NCBI RefSeq assembly: GCF_900115095.1
Contig: NZ_FOVH01000002.1
Coordinates: 496,001 to 560,000 of the forward strand
Reading direction: 5' to 3'
Length of the DNA: 64,000 bases
Source of the DNA: Actinomadura madurae
GTDB lineage: Bacteria > Actinomycetota > Actinomycetes > Streptosporangiales > Streptosporangiaceae
Part shown: positions 53,161 through 61,556 of the stretch, in pieces
Numbering within the stretch: position 1 is the first letter of the stretch
How the letters are laid out: every line of letters starts with the position of its first letter
Notes under the pieces: generated by a model
Told to the model about the DNA's origin: nothing
Database searches by the model: none
What the model saw: the letters and a program-made list of their open reading frames with translations, nothing else
Translations under genes and position numbers: made by a program

Positions 53161-55305
53161 TTGAACGGGGACCGATCCTCCGCGCGTGCCGCGGGCGCGC
53201 GCGGGCTTTTACACCATTTCCGGCGTGACCGGCTGACCGGCCAGATCGCGATCGGGCTGGTCGGCGTGCTCTGCGTGAGCGCGCTCGTCTACGGGGTGGG
53301 CACCGCCAGTGCGCGGTACAAACTCTCGGACGTGGGGGCCTGGCTGAGCGCGAGCGCCAAGGGCCTCGTCGTGCACGCCAACGGGCTGGCCGGCAAGGTC
53401 GACGGCAAGGCTGCGGTGGTCCCGCAGATGCGCGGCCACCGTATCAAGATCGTCCAGGACGGCACGACCGTGCTGCTCGTAGACGAGGACACCGGCGTCG
53501 TCAGCCGCATCGACCCGTCCCAGCTCAAGATCACCACGAGCCGGCAGGTCGGCGGCCCGGGCATGCAGGTGCTCTCCGGCGCCGGGGCCGCCTACACGAT
53601 CGACCTGGTCAAGGGCACCGTCCAGCAGATCGACCCGCTGCGGCTGACGCCGGTCGGGGCGCCCGCGACGCTGACCGCGCCGCTCGGGCAGGCCGGCATC
53701 GACGCCAACGGGGCCCTGTGGGTGCCCGTCCCGCAGACGGGGCAGGTCGTGCCGTTCCAGCAGGGCCGCCAGGGCGAGCCCGTCGCGGCCGGGAAGGCCG
53801 GCGACCGCCTCGCCCTGACGATCGCCGCCGGCACGCCGGTGATCGTCGACAGCACGTCCGCGACGGCGCTGATCGTCCGGCCCGAGGGGACGCAGCGGAT
53901 CAACCTGCCCGCGCCGGTCACGGAGGCGAGGAACGGGGTCAAGGTCCCGGCGGTCGCCGACGGGCAGGTCGTCCCGATGCTCGGTGCGGGCGGCGCGCTG
54001 TACCTGCTGAACACCGGGGTCGGCCGCGTCGACTCGGTCGCGCTGCGCATGCCGAACCATGCCTTCGAGCCGCCGCACGTCCTCGGCCCGCGCGTCTACC
54101 TCCCGGACCGGACGTCCGGGCGGCTCCTGGTCTTCAACACCGAGCGCAACGCCTGGGAGAGGCCGATCGCGGCCACCCGGCCCGGCGGGACGATCGAGGT
54201 CATCGTCCGCGACCACATGCTGTGGGTGAACGACCCGCTCGGCCCGACGGCGCTCGCGTTCGGCCCGGACGGCCGGGTCAGGCGCATCAAGAAGTACGAG
54301 GACAAGATCCCGGGCAGCGCGCGGCGCCCGCTGCCCGTCCAGGCGAACCCGGGCAACGGGCAGGGCAACCGCAACGGCGGCGGGGGAGGCCACGGCGGGT
54401 CCAACGGGGTCCCGCCCCCGGGCCGTCCCGCGCAGCCGCCGCCGAAGAAGGACCCGACCGCGCCCGACCCGCCGACGCCCGCCGCGTCCGGAGACAACGG
54501 CAGGATCAGGGTCCGGTTCACCGCGCCCGCGCAGCCGCAGGGCGTCTACCCGGTGACCCGGTTCGTCCTCCTCGGCCAGGACGGCAGGCCGGTCGCCGGC
54601 GCGAGCCCTGCGCAGTTCGCCGGGAACAGCCAGGGCGGGACGTTCACCGTCGGCGGCCTCACCTGCGACACGACGACCCACATCTACAAGGTCGCCGCCG
54701 AGTACAAGGGCAGGAACGGCAGGAGGGCCTACAGCGAGTCCGGCGAGGTCGGCGCCACCGCCTGCACCGCTCCCGGCCCGCCGACCGCCCTGACCGCGGA
54801 GCCCGTCGACCACGGGGCGGATCTCACGTGGGGGCGTTCCTCCGGTTATGACGTCACCTACGTGGTGACCGCGCCCAGCGGGACGGCCACGACCACGGGG
54901 ACGACGAAGATGATCAGCGGACTGGCGAACGCGCAGACCCACACGGTGACCGTCCGGGCCCGCAACGGCGCCGGCGACTCCACCGAGGTGTCGACGACCG
55001 TGAACCTCGCCTATCCCACCCGGCAGATCCGGAACCAGAACAACGGCCAGACCAACACGATCATCAGGCCGAACCCGAACACCTCGGGCTCGACGGCCAA
55101 GAAGATCCCCAAGGGCGAGATCATCACGATGACCGTGGTGTGCCAGGTGCGCGGCGAGAGTTACCACGAGCCGGAAAGCAACACCAGCAGCAACGTCTGG
55201 AACAGGGTTCAGACGCAGTACGGCGACGGCTACCTCAACGACACGCTGGTGGCCACGTCCAAGAACGGATACCCCTCGGACGGCCTCTATGAATGCCAGA
55301 TGTGA
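53161..55305 (+). CDS. Membrane-anchored propeller/FN3/SH3-like protein, copy 1
   Basis: A product of 714 residues. A short basic N-terminus (FRRDRLTGQ) and one membrane segment (about 27-47) are followed by an exported repeat region with beta-propeller character (VLLVDEDTGVVSRIDP, ALWVPVPQTGQVVPF), a disordered Gly/Asn/Pro linker (about 395-440), two fibronectin type III-like domains, and a C-terminal SH3-like part (EIITMTVVCQVRGESY). A TTG start follows GAGCGGGGA. It heads the operon with MoxR, DUF58 and a transglutaminase-like protein, and has a full-length paralogue at 61557. Probably wall-binding. Confidence 0.83.
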   Translation: MNGDRSSARAAGARGLLHHFRRDRLTGQIAIGLVGVLCVSALVYGVGTASARYKLSDVGAWLSASAKGLVVHANGLAGKVDGKAAVVPQMRGHRIKIVQDGTTVLLVDEDTGVVSRIDPSQLKITTSRQVGGPGMQVLSGAGAAYTIDLVKGTVQQIDPLRLTPVGAPATLTAPLGQAGIDANGALWVPVPQTGQVVPFQQGRQGEPVAAGKAGDRLALTIAAGTPVIVDSTSATALIVRPEGTQRINLPAPVTEARNGVKVPAVADGQVVPMLGAGGALYLLNTGVGRVDSVALRMPNHAFEPPHVLGPRVYLPDRTSGRLLVFNTERNAWERPIAATRPGGTIEVIVRDHMLWVNDPLGPTALAFGPDGRVRRIKKYEDKIPGSARRPLPVQANPGNGQGNRNGGGGGHGGSNGVPPPGRPAQPPPKKDPTAPDPPTPAASGDNGRIRVRFTAPAQPQGVYPVTRFVLLGQDGRPVAGASPAQFAGNSQGGTFTVGGLTCDTTTHIYKVAAEYKGRNGRRAYSESGEVGATACTAPGPPTALTAEPVDHGADLTWGRSSGYDVTYVVTAPSGTATTTGTTKMISGLANAQTHTVTVRARNGAGDSTEVSTTVNLAYPTRQIRNQNNGQTNTIIRPNPNTSGSTAKKIPKGEIITMTVVCQVRGESYHEPESNTSSNVWNRVQTQYGDGYLNDTLVATSKNGYPSDGLYECQM

Positions 55306-55362
55306 GCGGCCGGAGCCGACCGCGGGCGAACGAACCATGTCGAGCACGCGGGGGTGCGGACG

Positions 55363-56346
<984 letters not shown>

Positions 56347-56347
56347 C

Positions 56348-57523
56348 GTGCTGACGCCGCTCGGATGGGGGACGGCGGCCGTCTCGGCGCCGTTGTACGC
56401 GGCGGGCTGGTGGCTCGGCTATCCGGAGCCCGCGATGCTCGCCGTCGCGGGCCTGGTGGCGGTGGCGGGCGCCGCGCTGTGGACGCTCCCGCGCCCGAAG
56501 CTGGACGTCCGCCGGGAGATCGCGCCGCTGAAGGTCGAGCGCGGCGAACCGGCGGTCGGTGTCCTGCACGTGACCAATCAGGGTCGTAGCGCCCGGGGCC
56601 TGAGCGCCCAGGAACCATTCTTCACCGGCGGGCCTGGGGGGTCGTCCCCCCGGGGAAGAAGGGCCGGGGCGACGTCGGTCGCCGTCGACATCCCGCGCCT
56701 GCGGGCCGGCGGGAAGCGCTCGGTGACGTACCGGCTGCCGACGGACCGGCGCGGCGAGATCCCGGTCGGGCCGCTGCGGCTGGTGCGCGCCGACCCGCTC
56801 CGGCTGGCCCGCCGGGTCCGGGAGTACGGGGCGCCGCAGACGCTGCTCGTCCGGCCGAAGACGGTGCGGCTGGCGCTGCTGCCGTCCGGTCGCGCCCACC
56901 ACCTGGAGGGCCCGACCAGCGACCGGTCCCCGGCCGGGACGGCGACGTTCCACGCGCTGCGCGAGTACGTGATCGGGGACGAGCTGCGCCACATCCACTG
57001 GAAGTCGTCCGCGCGCACCGGGACGCTGATGGTCCGCCAGCTGGTGGACGCCAGCCTGCCGACCACGACGGTCGTGCTGGAGGCACGGCCCGGATCGTGG
57101 CCGGAGCCCGACGACTTCGAGCTGGCCGTGGACGCGGCGGCGTCGGTCGCGGTCGGCGCGGCGTCGGCGAGCTTCCCCGTCCGGATCCTCACCGGCGACG
57201 GCCCGCTGGCCGACACGCGGGGCGGTCCCGGTGACGTGGAGGTCCTCCTCGACCGGCTGACCGCCGTCCAGCCGCGGGAGGGGCCGCGGTCGGCCGTGGA
57301 CGCGGTGCGCCGCGTGCCCGCGGGCGGGTCCCTCGTCGTCGTGGCGAGCGGGGACGCGGAGCTGGGGCGGATCGCGTCCGTGCGGAGCCGCTTCGACCGG
57401 GTCGTGGTGCTGCGGGTCCGGCCGCCGGAGCCGGCGTCGGCGCCGCCCGGCGTCCAGGTCGTCGACGTCGCCGACCTCGACGGCCTGGCGGAGGCGTGGC
57501 GGCGGCTGGGGAGCGTCCGGTGA
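56348..57523 (+). CDS. DUF58 protein, MoxR module 3
   Basis: A product of 391 residues. Two hydrophobic stretches at about 10-46 anchor it in the membrane; the DUF58 motif FHALREYVIGDELRHIHWKS lies near 200. A stretch around residues 80-105 (FFTGGPGGSSPRGRRAG) is low-complexity and is partly encoded by a GC-rich dyad shared with the DUF5691 gene, so it may be a repeat insertion. GTG 56348 follows the moxR stop by one base, and the end overlaps the transglutaminase-like gene (GTGA). Confidence 0.9.
   Translation: MLTPLGWGTAAVSAPLYAAGWWLGYPEPAMLAVAGLVAVAGAALWTLPRPKLDVRREIAPLKVERGEPAVGVLHVTNQGRSARGLSAQEPFFTGGPGGSSPRGRRAGATSVAVDIPRLRAGGKRSVTYRLPTDRRGEIPVGPLRLVRADPLRLARRVREYGAPQTLLVRPKTVRLALLPSGRAHHLEGPTSDRSPAGTATFHALREYVIGDELRHIHWKSSARTGTLMVRQLVDASLPTTTVVLEARPGSWPEPDDFELAVDAAASVAVGAASASFPVRILTGDGPLADTRGGPGDVEVLLDRLTAVQPREGPRSAVDAVRRVPAGGSLVVVASGDAELGRIASVRSRFDRVVVLRVRPPEPASAPPGVQVVDVADLDGLAEAWRRLGSVR
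56633..56654. repeat. GC dyad inside the DUF58 gene
   Basis: CC-T-GGGGGG-TCGT-CCCCCC-GGG forms a near-perfect 9-pair stem (one wobble pair) around TCGT. Its core GGGGGGTCGTCCCC is identical to positions 49703-49716 on the other strand. In-frame position inside two unrelated genes suggests a repeat family rather than a terminator. Confidence 0.45.
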
Positions 57524-59715
57524 CCCGGTACGTCTCGCTCGCCGTGACGGCCTGCCTGGTCGCGGTCTCCGGCCTCGCGTTCCAGCGGGTCTTCGGGATC
57601 GGGCCGGTCGTCCCCGTCGTGGCCGTCGCCGCGGCGGTCCCGACCCTGCTGTGCGGGCTGCTGTCGGGCCCGCGCAAGGACAAGGGGCCGTGGCCGCTGT
57701 GGATCTCGCTCGTGCTCACGGTCGTCGCCTGGGCGGGGACGGTCTCGGTCACCGTCCTGCGGCCGGCCCTCGGCGACGGGACGCTGCCGCAGACGCTCCG
57801 CGAGGGCGTGCTCGGCTCGTGGAAGTCGATCCTGACGACGCTGCTGCCCGCGCCCGCGAAGCCCGAGTTCCTCGTGCTGGTCAACGTGGTGGTGTGGCTC
57901 GCCGCGTTCGCGTCCGCGGAGCTGGCGCTGCGGACCTCGCTGCGCGCCGCCCCGGGCGTCCCGGCCCTCGCCGTGTGGGCGGTCGCGCTGCTGCTCGGCG
58001 TGGACGGCCCCGGGACGAACCTCCCGCTCGCCGCCGCGACCGTCGTGCTCATCGCCGTGCTCGTCCTGGTCCGCGCGGACGGTCCCGGCACCGGCATCGC
58101 GTGGCGGCCCCTGGCCATCGGGGTGCCGGCCGCCGGCGTCCTCGGCGGGCTGGCCTTCGCCGCCGGGCCCGTCGTACCGGTCAGCGCCGAGCCCTACAAC
58201 CCGCGCGAGCAGGTCGAGGCCCCGCCGCCGCAGCAGCGCGACAGCGTCAGCCCGCTCGACCGCGTCGGCGGGTGGCTGCTGAGCCCCGACCAGGTCATGT
58301 TCACCGTCGAGGCGAAGCGGAACGAGATCGAGCGGCTCGCCGTCCTGGACAGGTTCGACGGCGTGACGTGGTCGTCCACGGCCCGCTTCGTCCCGACCGG
58401 GAGCCGCGTGCCGGAGGGGCCGGCCCCGGACAGGAAGCACGAGGTCGCGCAGCGCATCACGATCCGCGACCTGCCCGGCGTGTGGGTGCCGGCCGCCGAC
58501 CGGCCCCGGCAGGTCGACGGCCTCCCGGTCGTCGTCGACCCCGGCAGCGGCGCGCTCGCCGCCGCCGAGCCGCTCCGCCCGGGCCAGAGGTACCGGGTCG
58601 ACTCCGTGGTGCCCGAATGGACGGCCGACGATCTCGCGGACGCGGCCGTCGCGAACGACGCCGAGGCCAGGGCCGCGCGGGAGCTGCCGTGGGGGCCCGG
58701 CGCCAAGGAGCCGCCCGTCCAGCTCGCCGAGTTCCGCAAGTTCGCCGAGGCCGCGACCCAGGGCGCCGTGTCGCCCATCCAGAAGGCCGCGATGCTCGCC
58801 GAGTACCTCAAGCGCTACGCCAGGTACGACGTGACCGCGCCTCCCGGGCACAGCTACCGGCAGCTCGACTACTTCCTCGGCGAGGGCAGGCGCGGCACGC
58901 CCGAGCACTTCGCGACCGCCTACGCCCTGCTGGCCCGGTCGCTGGGGCTCCCCTCCCGGGTCGTCGTCGGCTTCGACGGGGGGAACCGCGCGGGCGGCGC
59001 CGTCCAGGTCCGCTCCGGGGACGTGATGGTGTGGCCCGAGATCAAGTTCGACGAGCTCGGCTGGATCCGCTTCAACCCCCTCCCCGACAGCGCCCGCAGG
59101 TCCAAGAAGAACGACGCCGTCGCGGCGGGGGAGACCGAGCAGAAACTGGAGCAGGCGCAGAAGAACGCGGCCTCCCAGCAGCGCGGCCAGGGGCCCGGGA
59201 ACACGACGCAGAAGGGCCCGCGGAAGGCGCCCGCCGCCGAGGCAGCGCCCACGCCGTGGTGGGTGTTCGCCGCGATCGGGGCGGGCGTGCTCGTCCTCGG
59301 CTACCTGCTCGCCGTCCTCCTCGCGCCCGCCCTGCGGACACGGCGCCGGAGGGCCGGGACGCCCGCCGCCCGCATCGCCGGCGCCTGGCACGAGGCGCTC
59401 GACCACCTCTCGGACGTCGGCCTGTCCACGGCCCGGACGCTGACCGCGCACGAGGTCGCGCGGTTCGGCGCGTCCGCCGTCGGCGAGGAGGCGCACGGGC
59501 ACCTCGGCCCGCTCGCCGACCTCGTCAACCGCAGCCGCTTCGCCGCGTCCCGCCCGGACCCGGGCGCCGCCGACCAGGCATGGCACCACACCGACCGGCT
59601 GGGGCGCCTGGTCACCACCCGGGCCGGGCGGCTGCGCCGGTTCCGCCGCCGCCTGCACCCGCGGTCGCTGCGGGACCGCCGGGCCGGCGCGGACGTCACG
59701 ACGGGGGAAGGCTGA
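57520..59715 (+). CDS. Transglutaminase-like membrane protein lacking the catalytic triad
   Basis: A product of 731 residues with five or more N-terminal membrane segments (to about 225), an exported transglutaminase-like domain (about 390-530), one membrane segment at about 585-610 and a basic cytoplasmic tail. The domain keeps the fold markers FATAYALLARSLGLPSRVVV and GWIRFNPLP, but the expected Cys of GxCxxFA is Pro461 (GTPEHFA), the His of HAW is Met503 (MVWPE), and the final Asp of F-D-P is Asn519. All three catalytic positions are therefore changed. Probably structural. GTG 57520 is coupled to DUF58. Confidence 0.87.
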   Translation: MTRYVSLAVTACLVAVSGLAFQRVFGIGPVVPVVAVAAAVPTLLCGLLSGPRKDKGPWPLWISLVLTVVAWAGTVSVTVLRPALGDGTLPQTLREGVLGSWKSILTTLLPAPAKPEFLVLVNVVVWLAAFASAELALRTSLRAAPGVPALAVWAVALLLGVDGPGTNLPLAAATVVLIAVLVLVRADGPGTGIAWRPLAIGVPAAGVLGGLAFAAGPVVPVSAEPYNPREQVEAPPPQQRDSVSPLDRVGGWLLSPDQVMFTVEAKRNEIERLAVLDRFDGVTWSSTARFVPTGSRVPEGPAPDRKHEVAQRITIRDLPGVWVPAADRPRQVDGLPVVVDPGSGALAAAEPLRPGQRYRVDSVVPEWTADDLADAAVANDAEARAARELPWGPGAKEPPVQLAEFRKFAEAATQGAVSPIQKAAMLAEYLKRYARYDVTAPPGHSYRQLDYFLGEGRRGTPEHFATAYALLARSLGLPSRVVVGFDGGNRAGGAVQVRSGDVMVWPEIKFDELGWIRFNPLPDSARRSKKNDAVAAGETEQKLEQAQKNAASQQRGQGPGNTTQKGPRKAPAAEAAPTPWWVFAAIGAGVLVLGYLLAVLLAPALRTRRRRAGTPAARIAGAWHEALDHLSDVGLSTARTLTAHEVARFGASAVGEEAHGHLGPLADLVNRSRFAASRPDPGAADQAWHHTDRLGRLVTTRAGRLRRFRRRLHPRSLRDRRAGADVTTGEG

Positions 59716-60334
59716 CCGCGATCTCGCCGCCGAGGACGGCGCCGGCCTCCAGCTCCAGGTCGTCCCCGCTCCAGAACCGGCCAGGGTCGAACCAGTTCGG
59801 CCGGCGTCCCTTCGGCAGCAGCCCCATCGACTGGTACGTCACCGCGACGATCTCCGCGCAGAACGCGGTCTCCAAGTTCGCGTCCCGCTCCGCCGGCCGC
59901 CGGATCGGCACGCGCCCGCGCACCCACCGCGTCGCCAGCTTCGACGTGGACGGGAACGGCGTGCCGTCCAGCCGCGCCACCGCGCGCAGCGCCGCGTCCT
60001 CCATCTCCCGGGACGGCGGCGGATCGAGCTGCCGCAGCCAGGCCCGCTGCCCGTAGCGGTTCCCCCACGCCAGGACGGCGTCGCGCAGGTCGTGCAGCTG
60101 CGCGCCGCGGTGGTGCCCGCCGGTCCACATGTCCCGCAGCGAGCGGCCGAGCTCGGCGTGCCACATCAGCGGCGGCAGGTCGTCGATGACCACCGACATG
60201 CCGACGTGGTTGACGGGGCTGTTCGTCGTCATCTGGATGGCGCGGTCCGCGACCGTCCGGCCGCGGAACAGCCACACGTCCCCGGTTCGGGTCAGCTCGG
60301 CGGCCTCGTCAAGGGAGATGCTCGTACCCGGCAT
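59696..60334 (-). CDS. Permuted NlpC/P60-like (YiiX/YaeF-type) cysteine hydrolase
   Basis: A product of 212 residues without a signal peptide. The His comes first (His43 in SPVNHVGMSVVI, after GDVWLFRGRT) and the Cys later (Cys159 in ETAFCAEIVAVTYQSMG). This His-then-Cys order marks the circularly permuted papain-like NlpC/P60 group (YiiX, YaeF/LRAT-related), which act on amides or acyl groups. Its 3' end overlaps the transglutaminase-like gene by 20 bp. ATG 60334 has no ribosome site, but TACCGT lies 7 bp upstream. Confidence 0.72.
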   Translation of the reverse strand: MPGTSISLDEAAELTRTGDVWLFRGRTVADRAIQMTTNSPVNHVGMSVVIDDLPPLMWHAELGRSLRDMWTGGHHRGAQLHDLRDAVLAWGNRYGQRAWLRQLDPPPSREMEDAALRAVARLDGTPFPSTSKLATRWVRGRVPIRRPAERDANLETAFCAEIVAVTYQSMGLLPKGRRPNWFDPGRFWSGDDLELEAGAVLGGEIAVSLPPS

Positions 60335-60340
60335 GATCGC

Positions 60341-60347
60341 TACGGTA
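60341..60347. promoter_or_regulatory. Overlapping divergent -10 boxes
   Basis: Only 18 bp separate the divergent starts at 60334 (minus) and 60353 (plus). TACGGT (plus, 60341-60346) is 6 bp before one ATG, and TACCGT (minus, 60342-60347) is 7 bp before the other. The two hexamers overlap almost completely, so RNA polymerase should be able to serve only one direction at a time. Confidence 0.55.
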
Positions 60348-60352
60348 GCCGC

Positions 60353-60550
60353 ATGCGCGCGTTGAGAACGTCAGGTCTCTGGAAGGCACCGGGTCTCTGG
60401 AAGACACTGGGCATCGCCGGGTTCATCGGCGTCGCCGCGACCGGTGCCGTGATCGTGCGGTCCGAGCGCCGGCGGCGCGCCTACACGCCGGACGAGATCC
60501 GGCAGCGCCTCCACGAGCGGCTGGACGAGTCGTCCGGGGAGCGGGCGTGA
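60353..60550 (+). CDS. Small single-pass membrane protein
   Basis: A product of 65 residues I do not recognise: a Lys/Arg/Trp-containing N-terminus with a WKAPGLWK near-repeat, one membrane segment (TLGIAGFIGVAATGAVIV), then a basic RSERRRR and an amphipathic helix (DEIRQRLHERLDE). Its stop overlaps the GTG of the next gene, so it is translated with the dehydratase. The leaderless TACGGT-6-ATG arrangement supports it as a real gene. Possibly a small anchor or regulator. Confidence 0.65.
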   Translation: MRALRTSGLWKAPGLWKTLGIAGFIGVAATGAVIVRSERRRRAYTPDEIRQRLHERLDESSGERA

Positions 60551-61482
60551 CCGTCCGCACCGTCCGTCCGCCGGACCTGGACGACCTGGAGCGCGCCTGG
60601 CGGGCCGTCTCCGCCGTGCTCGGACCCACGCCGCTGATCCCGTCCGGCCTGGCGCCCGGGGCGCTGCTGAAGCTGGAGACGTTCCAGCCGACCGGCGCGT
60701 TCAAGGTGCGCGGCGCCCTCGCGGCGGTCGCCGCCCTCCCGGAGGGGGAGCCCGTCGTCACCGCGAGCGCCGGGAACCACGGCCTCGGCATGGGGTACGC
60801 CGCCGCCCGGTCCGGCGCGGACGTCGCCGTCGTCGTGTCGACCAGGGCCTCCCAGGTCAAGGTCGACCGGATCGGCACGTTCCCGGTGCGGCTCGTCCGG
60901 CACGGGACGACCTACGACGAGGCCGAGGCGCACGCGATGACGCTCCCCGGCCACTACGTCTCGCCCTACAACGACCCGGCGGTCATCGCCGGGCAGGGCA
61001 CCATCGGGCGGGAGCTGGACGAGCAGGCGGACGGGCCGCTGACGGTCATCGCGCCGGTCGGCGGGGGCGGCCTCCTCGCCGGCCTCTGCCTGTGGGCCCG
61101 CGAGCGCGGGGACGTCCGGGTGATCGGCGTGGAGTCGGCGGTGTCGCGCGGCGTGTCCGCCTCGCTGGCGGCCGGGCGGGTCGTCGGCGTCGAGGTCGGC
61201 GACACCTTCGCCGACGGCCTGCCCGGCAACCTCGAACCGGGCTGCGTCACCCCGGAGGTCATCGGGGACACCGCGGAGATGACGTCGGTCACCGATGACC
61301 AGATCCGGACGGCGCTGCGCTGGCTGTTCCACGAGCACGGCCTGGTCGCCGAGGGGGCGGGCGCCGCGGGCGTCGCCGCCGTTATCGCCGGGGAGACCGA
61401 GGTCACCGGCCGCCCCGTGGTGATCATTTCCGGGCGGAACATCACCGTCCCGACGTTCACCGACGCCGTTCACGAAAGCTGA
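60547..61482 (+). CDS. PLP-dependent threonine/serine dehydratase-like enzyme
   Basis: A product of 311 residues of fold type II. Lys53 in PTGAFKVRGAL is the cofactor-binding Lys, SAGNHGLGMGYAAA holds the substrate loop and GGGGLLAG the phosphate loop. Length and layout fit catabolic threonine dehydratase, serine dehydratase or serine racemase, without the regulatory C-terminal domain of IlvA. A possible role is deamination of Thr or Ser to oxo-acids. GTG 60547 is coupled to the small membrane protein gene. Confidence 0.87.
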   Translation: MTVRTVRPPDLDDLERAWRAVSAVLGPTPLIPSGLAPGALLKLETFQPTGAFKVRGALAAVAALPEGEPVVTASAGNHGLGMGYAAARSGADVAVVVSTRASQVKVDRIGTFPVRLVRHGTTYDEAEAHAMTLPGHYVSPYNDPAVIAGQGTIGRELDEQADGPLTVIAPVGGGGLLAGLCLWARERGDVRVIGVESAVSRGVSASLAAGRVVGVEVGDTFADGLPGNLEPGCVTPEVIGDTAEMTSVTDDQIRTALRWLFHEHGLVAEGAGAAGVAAVIAGETEVTGRPVVIISGRNITVPTFTDAVHES

Positions 61483-61556
61483 CTTCGTCCCTTTCTCCCC
61501 AGAACACGCCCCTATGACGGACGGGTTTCACTACGGTGTCCGGTGCGACGGGGTAG

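Noticed and set aside
56633..56654. GC stem in the DUF58 gene as a transcription terminator
   Set aside because: It lies mid-gene in an operon whose downstream gene is coupled by a 4-bp overlap, and the same core occurs inside another gene.
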